In this document: piece by piece, positions 8,544 to 17,670 of the stretch
Layout: each line of letters starts with the position of its first letter
Numbering within the stretch: position 1 is the stretch's first letter
Assembly (NCBI RefSeq): GCF_025398175.1
Contig: NZ_CP099735.1
Coordinates: forward strand, 1,860,001-1,924,000
Reading direction: 5' to 3'
Length of the DNA: 64,000 bases
Source of the DNA: Photobacterium sp. TY1-4
GTDB taxonomy: Bacteria; Pseudomonadota; Gammaproteobacteria; Enterobacterales; Vibrionaceae
The notes under the pieces: generated by a model
The model's input: the letters and a program-made list of their open reading frames with translations, nothing else
Told to the model about the DNA's origin: nothing
The model's database searches: none
Position numbers and translations under genes: made by a program

Positions 8544-9935
8544 ATGAAAGGTATGACGTGCTTTCCCATGGCAGCGCTTGCGTTGGCTTGTGTTTTTTCT
8601 GGTGTCACCCGGGCCGATAACGTCGATCAGGTTGATCAGGTCAAAGGGAGCAAGATTCCTTTTACGGTGCTGAGAAGTGATATCGCCGATCACGCCAAGT
8701 CCGGGCACATGCTGGAGATCCGCAATGGCGGGTTTGGCTCGGATATGACGGCGCATCCGACCAACAAGAATCGATTCTATGCCCTGACCGATCGCGGCCC
8801 GAACGCCACCTATAACGGGGCACAAGGTAAGGGAAAAATGTTCCCGACCCCGGATTACACCCCGCGTATTGGTCTGTTTGAAGTCAGAGCCGACGGCAGC
8901 ATCTGGCAGGTGAAGTCTATTCTGCTCAAGCGTCCGAATGGTACACCGATCACCGGGTTGCCCAATACATCCGATCTGGGGGGGACAGGTGAAACGCCTT
9001 ACGACAAGGACGGTCACCCGATCACGCAGCAGGCCGGCAAGCCCTTTGATGCCAAGGCCAACCCATTGAAGCTGGATAACTACGGTCTGGATGGTGAAGG
9101 CCTGGTGGCCCTGAAAGACGGCACCTTCTGGGTGAGTGATGAATATGGTCCGCATATCGTCCATTTTGACCAGAACGGTGTCGAAATCGAGCGGATCAAC
9201 GCTTTTGCTTATGATCAACGCACCACGTTGAACTTGCCGGCTGAGTTTGCCAACCGACGTGCGAATCGCGGTATGGAAGGACTGGCGATCACTCCGGATG
9301 AAAAGACGCTGGTGGGGATCATGCAGTCAACGCTGTTTAACCCGAATCAAACGGTGAAAAACCTCAATCTGGTACGGATTGTCACCATTGACCTGGATAA
9401 CGGCAAAGTGCGCCAGTATCTCTATCCGCAGGAGAAGAACCAGAACTCCAACTCGGGGATCGCGGCGTTATCCAACCATGAATTTGTCGTGATTGAACGC
9501 GATGGTGCGTTTTACCGCGATAAGCCGCAGGCGATGAAGCATATCTACCGGATTGATCTGGCTCATGCGACGGATCTGGAATCAATCGCCAATGGCAACG
9601 GCCTGGTGCAGGACGACAAGCTGGGAGTGATGATCCGGGGGAAAACTCTGGAACAAGCGGTGCTGGCTGAAGGATGGGAGGTGTTGGCGAAACATCAGAT
9701 CAAGCCGGTTGAAAAAACACTGGTGGTCGATTTGGTCAAAACGCTCCAATATCCCCACGATAAGCTCGAAGGGCTGTGGCTCATCGGCCCGACCAAGCTG
9801 GGCGTGTTGAATGACGATGACTTTGCTACCTGGGCGACAAAAGGTAAGTTGGAGCAGAAATATCTGGATAAGGCGCAGACCCACATTGACGGGAATACGC
9901 TATACGTCGTAGATGGACTCAATCTGGGGATTTAA
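8544..9935 (+). CDS. Exported esterase-like phytase-family protein
   Basis: A 463-residue protein with a clear cleavable signal peptide (residues 1-24, ending near SGVTRA). The body matches what is annotated as the esterase-like activity of phytase family, a beta-propeller fold. Typical segments are LTDRGPNATYNG, GLDGEGLVALKDGTFWVSDEYGP and NRGMEGLAITPD. It should act in the periplasm or outside the cell, possibly on phosphate esters, although family members have few tested substrates. An AAGGAT ribosome site precedes the ATG. It has no operon partners. Confidence 0.82.
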   Translation: MKGMTCFPMAALALACVFSGVTRADNVDQVDQVKGSKIPFTVLRSDIADHAKSGHMLEIRNGGFGSDMTAHPTNKNRFYALTDRGPNATYNGAQGKGKMFPTPDYTPRIGLFEVRADGSIWQVKSILLKRPNGTPITGLPNTSDLGGTGETPYDKDGHPITQQAGKPFDAKANPLKLDNYGLDGEGLVALKDGTFWVSDEYGPHIVHFDQNGVEIERINAFAYDQRTTLNLPAEFANRRANRGMEGLAITPDEKTLVGIMQSTLFNPNQTVKNLNLVRIVTIDLDNGKVRQYLYPQEKNQNSNSGIAALSNHEFVVIERDGAFYRDKPQAMKHIYRIDLAHATDLESIANGNGLVQDDKLGVMIRGKTLEQAVLAEGWEVLAKHQIKPVEKTLVVDLVKTLQYPHDKLEGLWLIGPTKLGVLNDDDFATWATKGKLEQKYLDKAQTHIDGNTLYVVDGLNLGI

Positions 9936-10015
9936 CGCTGTCGCGGGGTTATTTATCTCGCTGTTGCGTACGATGTCCGGTACAGGTGCATGCGTCTCTC
10001 ACTCACGTTCTACAT

Positions 10016-10050
10016 TGACAGCATGCTTACATCATGTAAGCATGCTGTCA
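10016..10050. promoter_or_regulatory. 35-bp perfect palindrome, candidate MarR operator
   Basis: Two 17-bp arms (TGACAGCATGCTTACAT and ATGTAAGCATGCTGTCA) surround a single central C, with no mismatch. It begins at a TTGACA-like -35 hexamer and ends 20 bases before the DJ-1/PfpI start codon. The second gene of that operon is a MarR regulator, so autoregulation through this site is the natural reading. Confidence 0.75.
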
Positions 10051-10070
10051 CATATCATGGAGGTGCAGCA

Positions 10071-10730
10071 ATGGCAGTGACAACGGAAACAACGATAGAC
10101 AAGAAAACGGTCCATCTGGCGGTGTATGACACGATGGCGGATTGGGAATACGGTTATGCGATCGCGCATATTCAGTCGCCTGAATTTCAAAAAGTGCCGG
10201 GACGGTATGAAATCAAAACCGTGGGTGCGACTCTGGCACCCGTCACAACGAAAGGTGGGGTGCGGATTGTGCCGGATATCACCCTGGCGGAGCTGGAGCC
10301 AGAGTCCAGTGCGTTGTTGATCCTGCCGGGGGCGGATTCAGCCGTAACGGGCGGGATTACGGCTTTTGCCGAGATGGCTGCGTGTTTTGTCGCTGCGGAT
10401 AAGCCGGTTGCTGCGATTTGTGGCGCGACGGCGGCATTGGCGCAACAAGGGTTGCTCGATGAACGGGCCCATACCAGCAACGCGCCGGAATTTCTCGCGA
10501 TGACAGGTTATCAAGGCGGTAGTCGATATGTTGATCAACCTGCGATCACCGACGGCAATGTGATCACCGCCAGCGGTGTCGCCCCGATTGCTTTTGCGGC
10601 TGAAATCTTTCGGATCCTGGATATGTATACCGAGACCACACAGGATGCATGGTGGCAGCTATTTGCCGAGCAGGATCCAACCGGGTTTTATGCGTTGATG
10701 CAGGAGCAAGCACAGGAGCAAGCGCAGTGA
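10071..10730 (+). CDS. DJ-1/PfpI family protein (type 1 glutamine-amidotransferase-like)
   Basis: A 219-residue DJ-1/PfpI-fold protein. The nucleophile elbow is AAICGAT with C117, preceded by an acidic residue region (E28 in the family position is plausible) and followed by an SNAPEF segment. Members act as chaperones, glyoxalases or isonitrile hydratases, and which applies here cannot be told. ATG 10071 has a GGAGGT site at 10059-10064; the upstream in-frame extension would run through the 35-bp palindrome and is unlikely. It overlaps the MarR gene by four bases, so the two are translationally coupled. Confidence 0.85.
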   Translation: MAVTTETTIDKKTVHLAVYDTMADWEYGYAIAHIQSPEFQKVPGRYEIKTVGATLAPVTTKGGVRIVPDITLAELEPESSALLILPGADSAVTGGITAFAEMAACFVAADKPVAAICGATAALAQQGLLDERAHTSNAPEFLAMTGYQGGSRYVDQPAITDGNVITASGVAPIAFAAEIFRILDMYTETTQDAWWQLFAEQDPTGFYALMQEQAQEQAQ

Positions 10731-11182
10731 GTGACGCCCAGGCACGATTGAGCGCTATGGCACTGACGTCTTTTGCGCTCAATGGGCAGTTTCTGAAAAT
10801 TGCCGAGCAACTGGCGGCGCCGGCGGGGTTAACTGCAACCCGTTGGCAAGTGCTGGGTGCTGTGCTGCATGAGCCATTGACGCAAGCGGAGATTGCCCGC
10901 CGGATGGGGATCACCCGCCAGAGCGTGCGGCGAACGGCGAATCAACTGATGGACGATGGGTTGTTGGGTGTGGTTGAGAACCCATCGCTCCGAAAAGCCA
11001 AGCTGCTTCAGCCGACGGAGGCCGGTTTTGCTGCGATTGGGAAAATCGGCCCGCAGCATGCCTGTTTCGCGAGAAGCCTTGAAGGGCGGCTGGGGCATGA
11101 AAAGATGGCGCAGATTGCAGACACCCTGACAGTACTGCACGCGGCTCTGGAAGCGCTGGTGGAACCACAATCTGCTGAATGA
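10727..11182 (+). CDS. MarR-family regulator
   Basis: A 151-residue MarR-type winged-helix repressor. The recognition region is LTQAEIARRMGITRQSVRRTANQLMDDGLL, around residues 50-80, followed by the wing and C-terminal dimer helices. The GTG start overlaps the stop of the DJ-1 gene and has an AGGAG site nine bases upstream. It probably represses its own operon through the palindrome at 10016-10050 and may answer to the electrophile or aldehyde handled by the DJ-1 protein. That ligand is inference. Confidence 0.88.
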   Translation: MSDAQARLSAMALTSFALNGQFLKIAEQLAAPAGLTATRWQVLGAVLHEPLTQAEIARRMGITRQSVRRTANQLMDDGLLGVVENPSLRKAKLLQPTEAGFAAIGKIGPQHACFARSLEGRLGHEKMAQIADTLTVLHAALEALVEPQSAE

Positions 11183-11498
11183 TGTTTGATGAGTATTTGT
11201 GGTTTTGCATCGGGTGTCCAACTGAAGCAGAACGGCAAGGTCAATCATCCGGGAAATGGATTATATTGCCGGGAATTTAAAATAACCCTTTACTCTGGCT
11301 ATAACTCAGGTATGATTCATCTCGCTCTGTAGCTCAGACGAATTAATGAAAAATAGTCAAAGTAAACCCTCAGAATTTCTGCGTAACTGTTGTTATCCTT
11401 AGTGTTTCCCTTAGATTCATCGTCACCAAATAGTCCAGGCATTCAGAGCATCGCAAATACGCGATTTAAATTTTAATTCAATAGATTAGGAAAACGAC
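11183..11498 (+). other. Intergenic region and long leader of the cold-shock gene
   Basis: No gene is seen. The last 150 bases or so are AT-rich and probably form the long structured 5' untranslated leader typical of cspA-family mRNAs. The motif AACTGTTGTTATCC near 11386 loosely recalls the cold box, but I cannot confirm it. Confidence 0.45.
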
Positions 11499-11711
11499 AT
11501 GTCTACTAAATCAACAGGTCTGGTTAAGTGGTTTAACGAAGAGAAAGGTTTTGGTTTCATCACTCAAGACAACGGCGGCGCTGACGTATTCGTTCACTTC
11601 CGTGCGATTGTTTCAGAAGGCTTCAAAACCCTTGCTGAAGGCCAAAAAGTTTCTTTCGACGTTGAGCAAGGCCAAAAAGGTCCTCAAGCTGCGAACGTTG
11701 TAGCCCTGTAA
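11499..11711 (+). CDS. cspA: CspA-family cold-shock protein
   Basis: A 70-residue cold-shock-domain protein. It has both RNA-binding motifs, KGFGFI (RNP1) and VFVHF (RNP2), and the usual N-terminal [11 protein letters not shown]. It binds single-stranded RNA or DNA and melts mRNA structure in the cytoplasm. The length matches the family exactly. It is preceded by a long leader and followed by a near-perfect hairpin. The symbol denotes the family; which cspA paralogue this is cannot be told. Confidence 0.95.
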   Translation: MSTKSTGLVKWFNEEKGFGFITQDNGGADVFVHFRAIVSEGFKTLAEGQKVSFDVEQGQKGPQAANVVAL

Positions 11712-11725
11712 GGCTAAAGATTCGA

Positions 11726-11758
11726 TGTAAATGGCACGCTGTGCCATTTACATTATCG
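11726..11758 (+). terminator. Terminator of the cold-shock gene
   Basis: A perfect 12-bp stem (TGTAAATGGCAC / GTGCCATTTACA) closes a three-base loop. The T tract after it is weak. Confidence 0.75.
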
Positions 11759-11989
11759 CCGTTTAGTCGCTTTTGTTTCACTTCTTAGTTTCCTCCCCTC
11801 TGCCCGTTTTCTCCTGCAACATTCTGCTTTTTCTGATTCATCCCCCGCACGCCACGTAAATTTATCGCACCGATCATCAGTACCTGAAATTCCCTTTCAA
11901 GATCGATAGCAATTCTGGTTATTTTTTTAAGACGTGTTTCAGGCAGGTTGATTGATGCCGGACCTGATGAAATCAGATCCAGCACTCAA

Positions 11990-12586
11990 TTACATTTGGT
12001 GATCCAGTTCATTATGGATCAGTGTGATGCACTGAGAAGCGAACAGCATTTTCGGCCCCAGGCTGATTTTTTCCACCCCGAGGCGTTTTAAAGAGTTCAT
12101 GGTTTTTTTCGGCATCGGGATATGGTCGGTCAAAATAAAACATGGGTTGTTTGCCAGGGGAATGTCACGAATGGATTCCCCTTTTTTATCCATCATGTAG
12201 ACCGAGTGTGTTTGGGTCAGCTCTTTCAGCAGTGCTTCAAAACTGATGGTGCGCACCGCCACGCCAGACTGAACGTGGCGCGTCTGCTCTTTGGTCATGC
12301 CAACCGATGCCACAAGTGCCTGGCGGACGATTTCCAGCAGGGCTGCTTCGTGAAATCCACCGACCTGGGTCATCTCATTGGCGTTAATCGTCACGGTCCG
12401 GCTATAGTCCTGGGTGCTCTCCAAGACTAAGTGGATGGTTGTATCCTCACGATGAGACTGGGCCATGAACAGGGCATTCATGGTGCAATGGGCCAGAATT
12501 TCAGTGTGGCAATTGCCGCCAACTTCAGCCATCAGTTTTTCACTGTCAGTTGGGGCAGAGCGGGCTCGTAATACAAACGTACGCAT
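11990..12586 (-). CDS. TrmY-like (DUF358) SPOUT pseudouridine methyltransferase
   Basis: A 198-residue SPOUT-class protein of the TrmY/DUF358 family, which in archaea N1-methylates pseudouridine 54 of tRNA. The N-terminus (MRTFVLRARSAPTD) and the C-terminal knot region (FILTDHIPMPKKTMNSLKRLGVEKISLGP) fit the family. The start has an AAAGGT site. Bacterial members occur in Vibrio and relatives and are usually labelled putative; their RNA target is not certain. It is convergent with the cold-shock gene. Confidence 0.85.
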   Translation of the reverse strand: MRTFVLRARSAPTDSEKLMAEVGGNCHTEILAHCTMNALFMAQSHREDTTIHLVLESTQDYSRTVTINANEMTQVGGFHEAALLEIVRQALVASVGMTKEQTRHVQSGVAVRTISFEALLKELTQTHSVYMMDKKGESIRDIPLANNPCFILTDHIPMPKKTMNSLKRLGVEKISLGPKMLFASQCITLIHNELDHQM

Positions 12587-12715
12587 GACTTATTACCTTT
12601 ATTTTTGTTGCAATCCTGCGTCTTCGCTCTGGGAAGCGGCATCTTAACGGGTCAGATGACACTGGGGAGCCGAGGCACGGCAGGATGACAGGATATTTGT
12701 GGCGGAGTATACGCG

Positions 12716-12999
12716 TTATCGCACTGAAAAGTGACCGATGAGGGTGCTTTTGTCCAATATTTTTCCGGTGGCGGTTTGTTCGCAGTAGCTGAAATTCAAA
12801 TCCAGGCTGGAAATGCCGCCGTGGTGTAACACATGTCTGGCTAAAATATCGCTATTGAGCTGGTGGACCACCGCTTTCCACGATGTTTTGTTTTGCAGTA
12901 AATGAAAGCAAATATTCAATCTGATCTTTTCCTTGTTTGATGACTGTTTTGACGACGACTGTGAAACCAAAATCGTTGACGGCCTGTGGTTCGGGACAT
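12716..12999 (-). CDS. Small hypothetical gene, possibly frameshifted
   Basis: No family recognised. The best ribosome site (AGGAG, seven bases before ATG 12999) opens a 27-codon frame starting MSRTTGRQRFWFH that stops early. A different, longer frame starts only with a weak TTG at 12970 and runs 84 residues to 12716, ending in GKILDKSTLIGHFSVR. The good start and the long frame disagree, which suggests a frameshift (real or sequencing) in a small gene of about 95 residues. It could also be two unrelated short frames. Confidence 0.35.
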
Positions 13000-13375
13000 T
13001 GTTGTACTCCTAATAAATAAAAATGAATGACATTCGAGTCGGTGAAAACTCAGGACCCACGGATGAACGGCCAAGCATAATGGTCTGCCGGATCAGGCCG
13101 ATGAACGGGTAACTCACTGGTTGAAACGCTTAAGGTGTCCATGGCCGGAAGTGGCCTTGAAGTTCAATGGTCAAAAAGCACGGCGGTGAAAATCGCCAAG
13201 CCCGGTCAACTGAATGCCGAAAATGCTTTGTGTAGACACATTGAAAAAACGTACGCAGAGAAGTGGTTCTGAGGTTTTCTGAACTGAGGGATGGTGTGAA
13301 TCAATCTCAGGAGCGGGGAGTCTACACGTTTTTTCTCAATTGTACATCTTTATTTTCGATTTGATTGCGGGATGT
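13000..13375. other. Intergenic region without a clear gene
   Basis: No convincing gene. A 43-codon plus-strand frame (from about 13140, ending KTYAEKWF) has no ribosome site and no recognised relative. GTGTAGAC near 13229 and its complement GTCTACAC near 13319 form a long-range inverted pair of unknown meaning. Confidence 0.4.
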
Positions 13376-14221
13376 TCATGCCTCGCGATCCCGCTGATAC
13401 AAAAATGCCTTCGGTGGTTTGCCGACCAGTGAGGTGACCATGGCCGCAAACGCGCTGTGGGTTGAATAGCCTAACTCCTGGGCAATGGTGCTGATAGCCA
13501 TTTTCTTCGCCGCCATGCCGATTGCACTGGTCAACAGGGCTTGTTGTCGCCACTGGCTGAACGTCATTTGTAGCTCCTGTTTGAACAGCCGGGCAATGGT
13601 GCTTTCACTCGCCCCGACCTTAGCAGCTAACATCGGGAGTGTCGTATTTTGCAACGGCGCCTGGAGAAATAGGTCACATAAGTGGCGTAGGCGTTTATCT
13701 GCGGGCATGGGCAGTCCGACGGGCACCGACTCGGCCCGGATGACTTCCGTGCTGATGAGGGTACAAATGGCGGTGTAGTTATCCTCGCCAAGGTTATGGA
13801 CGGTTTGGGTGGCGATGCGCCGTACCAGTTCATGGAGCAACACACTCACCTGAAAACACTGGCATTCTCCCCAGCGGTTTTGCCACGCGGCATCGTGAAA
13901 GTAGCGATTGGTCCGCAGCATATAGACGGAAAAGATCTGCGCCCGTTCCAGCAGGGAAGCGGCATGGGCGACCCCGGGTGGGATCCAGACCGCATGTTGC
14001 GGCGGCACCAGATAAGCAGCCTGCGGGGTTTTGACCTGCACGACGCCGGTATCCGAAAAAACTATCTGTCCCCAGGGATGCCGATGAAGCTTGACTTCAG
14101 CCCGTCCAACCACCTGTTTGGCGATCGCCCGGATCGGCGTTTGTTCGTTCAAATCCAGGTGTGTCATGGGCTCCATGGACGGATCGTGACAGGTTGACTG
14201 ATTCTCGACACTTTTTGCCAT
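13376..14221 (-). CDS. AraC-family regulator with cupin domain (NimR-like)
   Basis: About 281 residues. An N-terminal cupin-type sensing domain (RHPWGQIVFSDTGVVQVKTP, PPQHAVWIPPGVAH) precedes two C-terminal AraC helix-turn-helix motifs (LPMLAAKVGASESTIARLFK and ISTIAQELGYSTHSAFAAM). This layout matches the NimR (YeaM) group, which controls adjacent efflux genes. It diverges from a DHA2-type exporter only about 70 bases away and is its likely regulator. The start is uncertain: ATG 14221 is used, GTG 14236 is possible, and neither has a strong ribosome site. Confidence 0.88.
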   Translation of the reverse strand: MAKSVENQSTCHDPSMEPMTHLDLNEQTPIRAIAKQVVGRAEVKLHRHPWGQIVFSDTGVVQVKTPQAAYLVPPQHAVWIPPGVAHAASLLERAQIFSVYMLRTNRYFHDAAWQNRWGECQCFQVSVLLHELVRRIATQTVHNLGEDNYTAICTLISTEVIRAESVPVGLPMPADKRLRHLCDLFLQAPLQNTTLPMLAAKVGASESTIARLFKQELQMTFSQWRQQALLTSAIGMAAKKMAISTIAQELGYSTHSAFAAMVTSLVGKPPKAFLYQRDREA

Positions 14222-14290
14222 ATATACGAAATTCACTCAGCTTCATGCCGGGTATAAATAGTCTCCGGATCGGTTTGATAGGAGCTTAGC

Positions 14291-15730
14291 ATGAAAAATC
14301 AGAGTGATAGAAATAATACGGCGTTCAGCCGTGAACAGCGTTGGGTTATCGTCAGCTTGATCTTCGGGGTTTGTTTGCCGTTGATCGATGCCACGATTCT
14401 GGGGGTGGCGCTGCCGGATCTGTCAGCCAGCCTTTCAGCGTCCGTCACCCAAATACAGTGGGTTTCGGTGCTGTATACCCTGGTTGCTGCCGTGACGGTG
14501 ACGGTGTGTGCCTGGGCAACCCGGCAGTGGGGGGCAAAAACGTTCTGGATCACCGGGCTGGTGATTTTCACTTTAGGCTCCGGGTTGTGTTCAGTCTCAC
14601 CAACTATCCACTGGCTACTGGTGAGCCGCGCTGTACAGGGTATTGGGGCCGGGATCCTGATGACCGTCATGCAGACTGTTTTGGTCCACACCGTGGGTAA
14701 ACCGCTGCTGAAAACGGCGATGGCGACGATGGCGGTGCCGACGGTTCTGGCCCCGATTGCCGGGCCGCTTCTGGCGGGATACCTGCTTCATCTTGGCGAT
14801 TGGCGGATGATTTTCTATATCAACCTGCCGATTGGGTTGGTGGCCATTGTGCTGGGTTGGATGATGATCGCCAAAGATGATCTGCAGCAAGCGCGGCAGC
14901 CTGACGCGCCTTCACAGGCGAACAATCGGTTTGACGCACTTGGGTTTATGGTTCTCGCACCGGCACTGATCTTGTTGATGTATAGCCTGTCGTCCTTGTC
15001 TGATCTGGGCCACCAGGGAGAGGGGCGCTGGCTTGAAACGACGGGAGCATCTTTAATCGGTGCCTGCTTACTGTTCCTGTTTGTGCGGCATACACGAAAA
15101 CGGGGCAAGCAGTCGCTGATCCGGTTACAGGTTTTTAGTGTGGGATCTTTTCGTGCCTCGATGGGGCTGCTGTTTCTTTCGAGTATCAGTTTTTACGGTG
15201 GACTGTTTGCGCTGCCCCTGATGTTTATTCAGGGATTTGGACACAATGAATGGCTGGCCAGTGTGTGGGTCGGCGCACATGGTCTTGGGGCGCTGTTTTC
15301 CCGTCCTTACCTGAAAACCCTGTGTGAGCGGCTTAGCGTCGGAAAAACCGCATTGCTGGGCTGCGGCCTTGCTGTTCTGGGAACCATGCCGTTTCTGTGG
15401 CCGGGCATGCAGGGAAGCGATCCCCTTATCGCGTTGACGATGGTGCTGCGTGGGGCTGGGATTGGGTTGTTGACCTTGTTGGGGATGTCTCATGCCTACC
15501 ATGACTTGGAACCCACACAAACCCCAGATGCAAGTGCGTTATCGCGGATCCTGACCTTGCTGGGCGCCTCTGTCGGACCGGCGATGGTCGCGATACTGTA
15601 TGTGCAGGACGCAAATTTAGCATCGTTTCAGCCGGTGCTGCTGGGTTTGACCCTGGTCACGCTGGCGTGTGCCTTGCCGGCGCTCTGGTTGATCCGAGAT
15701 GAGCGCCGGGCGAGCGTACTGTCGAATTAG
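14291..15730 (+). CDS. DHA2-family (EmrB/QacA-type) MFS exporter
   Basis: A 479-residue drug:proton antiporter of the 14-transmembrane-segment type. Family motifs include the LPLIDATILGVALPDL segment in TM1 and the AVQGIGAGILMTVMQ and GPLLAGYLLHLGDWRMIFYINLPIG (motif C) regions. It exports toxic compounds or metabolites from the inner membrane. A strong GGAG site precedes the ATG. The divergent AraC/NimR-like regulator is its probable control protein, and the gene is followed by a shared terminator. Substrate unknown. Confidence 0.9.
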   Translation: MKNQSDRNNTAFSREQRWVIVSLIFGVCLPLIDATILGVALPDLSASLSASVTQIQWVSVLYTLVAAVTVTVCAWATRQWGAKTFWITGLVIFTLGSGLCSVSPTIHWLLVSRAVQGIGAGILMTVMQTVLVHTVGKPLLKTAMATMAVPTVLAPIAGPLLAGYLLHLGDWRMIFYINLPIGLVAIVLGWMMIAKDDLQQARQPDAPSQANNRFDALGFMVLAPALILLMYSLSSLSDLGHQGEGRWLETTGASLIGACLLFLFVRHTRKRGKQSLIRLQVFSVGSFRASMGLLFLSSISFYGGLFALPLMFIQGFGHNEWLASVWVGAHGLGALFSRPYLKTLCERLSVGKTALLGCGLAVLGTMPFLWPGMQGSDPLIALTMVLRGAGIGLLTLLGMSHAYHDLEPTQTPDASALSRILTLLGASVGPAMVAILYVQDANLASFQPVLLGLTLVTLACALPALWLIRDERRASVLSN

Positions 15731-15741
15731 GCTGGAAAGGG

Positions 15742-15768
15742 AACGGGCGCACTGGGTGCGCCCGTTTT
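15742..15768. terminator. Bidirectional terminator between the exporter and GST genes
   Basis: A perfect 11-bp GC-rich stem (AACGGGCGCAC / GTGCGCCCGTT) with a three-base loop is followed by T residues on the plus strand. It serves the convergent exporter and GST genes. Confidence 0.85.
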
Positions 15769-15786
15769 ACAGATCCTGTTTTTTAA

Positions 15787-16398
15787 TTAGATCGGGGAAG
15801 TTGCATCCTCTGCTGCCATCGCTGTTTTCACCGCTGGGCGTGTGTGCATACGCGCCATAAATTGCGATAAAACCGGCCAATCTTCAATATCAACCTGAAA
15901 AATAGGTAACCATAGCAAAATGGAAAACAAGTATGCGTCGGCAATACTAAACTGACCGACGAGGTACGGTTTATGTCCTATAAACTCACACAGATAATTG
16001 AGTCGATTAAACAGTCGCTCCCGGAAGATGTCGCGTACAGAATCAGGCAAGGCCTGATTGAAGAGTGGCGCAACACCTGAATGTAATTCAGAACTAAGGA
16101 AACTCAACAACTCTTGCATTCGGATCCGTTCCCATGAGCCATGAGGAGGGGCTAACCGGGCCTCAGGGCAGAGATCGGCAAGGTACTGGATGATTGCTGG
16201 CCCTTCTGTCAGAACTTCATCACTATCCAGAACCAGTGCAGCTACATATCCTTTTGGATTTATCTCTCTGAAATCGCGGTTATCTGCAGTCCGCTTCGTC
16301 CTGTTATTGACTCGAATCAGCTCGAATGAAATCCCCAGTTCACGAAGGATGATATGTGGCGAAAGTGAGCAGGTGAGTGGTGCAAAATACAGTTTCAC
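15787..16398 (-). CDS. Glutathione S-transferase family protein
   Basis: A 203-residue GST. The N-terminal thioredoxin-like domain (VKLYFAPLTCSLSPHIILRELG) with the LTEGPAIIQYLAD glutathione-binding segment is followed by an all-helical C-terminal domain (YLVGQFSIADAYLFS). The Cys-Ser in the active-site region suggests a beta-class (GstA-like) enzyme. The start is GTG 16398, seven bases after an AGGAG site; an upstream in-frame ATG adds a basic leader absent from the family. It sits downstream of a LysR gene on the same strand. Confidence 0.88.
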   Translation of the reverse strand: MKLYFAPLTCSLSPHIILRELGISFELIRVNNRTKRTADNRDFREINPKGYVAALVLDSDEVLTEGPAIIQYLADLCPEARLAPPHGSWERIRMQELLSFLSSELHSGVAPLFNQALPDSVRDIFRERLFNRLNYLCEFIGHKPYLVGQFSIADAYLFSILLWLPIFQVDIEDWPVLSQFMARMHTRPAVKTAMAAEDATSPI

Positions 16399-16502
16399 GG
16401 AGAATCTCCTGTTACATCTCTGGTGAAGTTTCATCATCATGGATGCAACAGAAATATGAAAATTAGAATTTCAGAAAGTCAGTATAAGAGGAGCTGATGA
16501 TC

Positions 16503-17429
16503 TTAAACCGGACTCATCTCAGCAGCGTTGATTTGGACCGGAATCTTAATCCCAAGCGTTGAATGACGTATTTGATCGAGAAATGCTTGCGTGGCCGGGG
16601 AGTTTTTTCCCTGCTCGGAGCATACCAATCCAAAACAACGGTAAAACGGAGAACTCAGTGGATAGATGCGCATGTTATATGGTTCTTCAGGCAGTGTTGA
16701 GGCGGGCACAATAGACACCCCGATCCCTTCGCCGATTAATGTAAAGGCGGTTCTCCAATCTTTCACCTCAAGTCGGATATTCGTTAATGACAGTCCTTCA
16801 CCTTCAATCAGGCTCCTACCATGCAAATGACATCCACCTGTGGTGACAATAAAGGGTTCGTCGCTCAGCTCTGACAATGCAATCGTATTTGAGCTTCCCC
16901 GCCGCGCAAGGTGATGATTGGCTGGAACCGCTGCTACCCAGGCATCATATCCCAGCATGACAGGATCTCTTTCCGGGGAAGGATTCAAAACTACGCCTAC
17001 ATCGATATAGTTGTTACTTAGCCAGTCTTCGACCTCTTCGTCAGTCGCGGCTAAAGAGATAATGTCAACGCTGGGATGGCGTTTTTTAAAGTTCTGGATC
17101 AGAGGCGGTAACAGGGAGGTAAAGACTGAGGGGAAGCTGGCAATGCTGACTTTACCCATATGATAGCCTTTGGAGGCATCCACCAGGTTTTGGATGGACT
17201 CCAGTTCAGCAATCATCTTTCTGGCTTTGTCGATAATCTGCATACCAATCGCAGTCGTTGTGGTTTTTCTGCGATCACGGATAAAAATTTTCACGCCTAA
17301 AGCATCTTCTACCTGGCTGATAGCCTGACTCGCGCCAGATTGGGTGAGACCGACTTTACTCGCTGCGCGAGAAACATTTTCGGCATCTGCAACAGCGATG
17401 AGCAATTTCCAATGCATTAAGTTCATCAT
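16503..17429 (-). CDS. LysR-family transcriptional regulator
   Basis: A 308-residue LysR regulator with an N-terminal winged helix-turn-helix (VSRAASKVGLTQSGASQAISQ, residues 18-40) and a full effector domain. It lies between a GST gene downstream and a BASS-family carrier upstream, all on the minus strand. The gaps (104 and 241 bases) leave it unclear whether they are cotranscribed. The effector cannot be identified. Confidence 0.88.
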   Translation of the reverse strand: MMNLMHWKLLIAVADAENVSRAASKVGLTQSGASQAISQVEDALGVKIFIRDRRKTTTTAIGMQIIDKARKMIAELESIQNLVDASKGYHMGKVSIASFPSVFTSLLPPLIQNFKKRHPSVDIISLAATDEEVEDWLSNNYIDVGVVLNPSPERDPVMLGYDAWVAAVPANHHLARRGSSNTIALSELSDEPFIVTTGGCHLHGRSLIEGEGLSLTNIRLEVKDWRTAFTLIGEGIGVSIVPASTLPEEPYNMRIYPLSSPFYRCFGLVCSEQGKNSPATQAFLDQIRHSTLGIKIPVQINAAEMSPV

Positions 17430-17558
17430 AGTCGGTCGGCTTTCCTCACATTCGCTGTTGGCGTTATTTTAACGATGATGGCAGGTAGACAGAGTCACAT
17501 TTCGTATCTGCGATATTTATTGTAACCATATGATAAGAAACGCCAACGGCTTTTGTGT

Positions 17559-17589
17559 ATGACCGCTCTGCTAAATGAAGAGCGGTCAT
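17559..17589. repeat. Hairpin between the BASS carrier and lysR
   Basis: Perfect 11-bp arms (ATGACCGCTCT and AGAGCGGTCAT) flank a nine-base loop. No T tract follows on either strand, so it may be a processing hairpin or operator rather than a terminator. Confidence 0.45.
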
Positions 17590-17670
17590 GGTCACGTCGC
17601 GGCTTACATTGATGTAGACATACCCAGTGTGCTTGTAAGCCTTGTGAATAATGTCTCAGGTAAGCACCGA

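Noticed and set aside
11785..11985. 66-residue minus-strand frame after the TrmY gene
   Set aside because: It begins with GTG without a ribosome site and has no family likeness, though it lies right after the TrmY gene.
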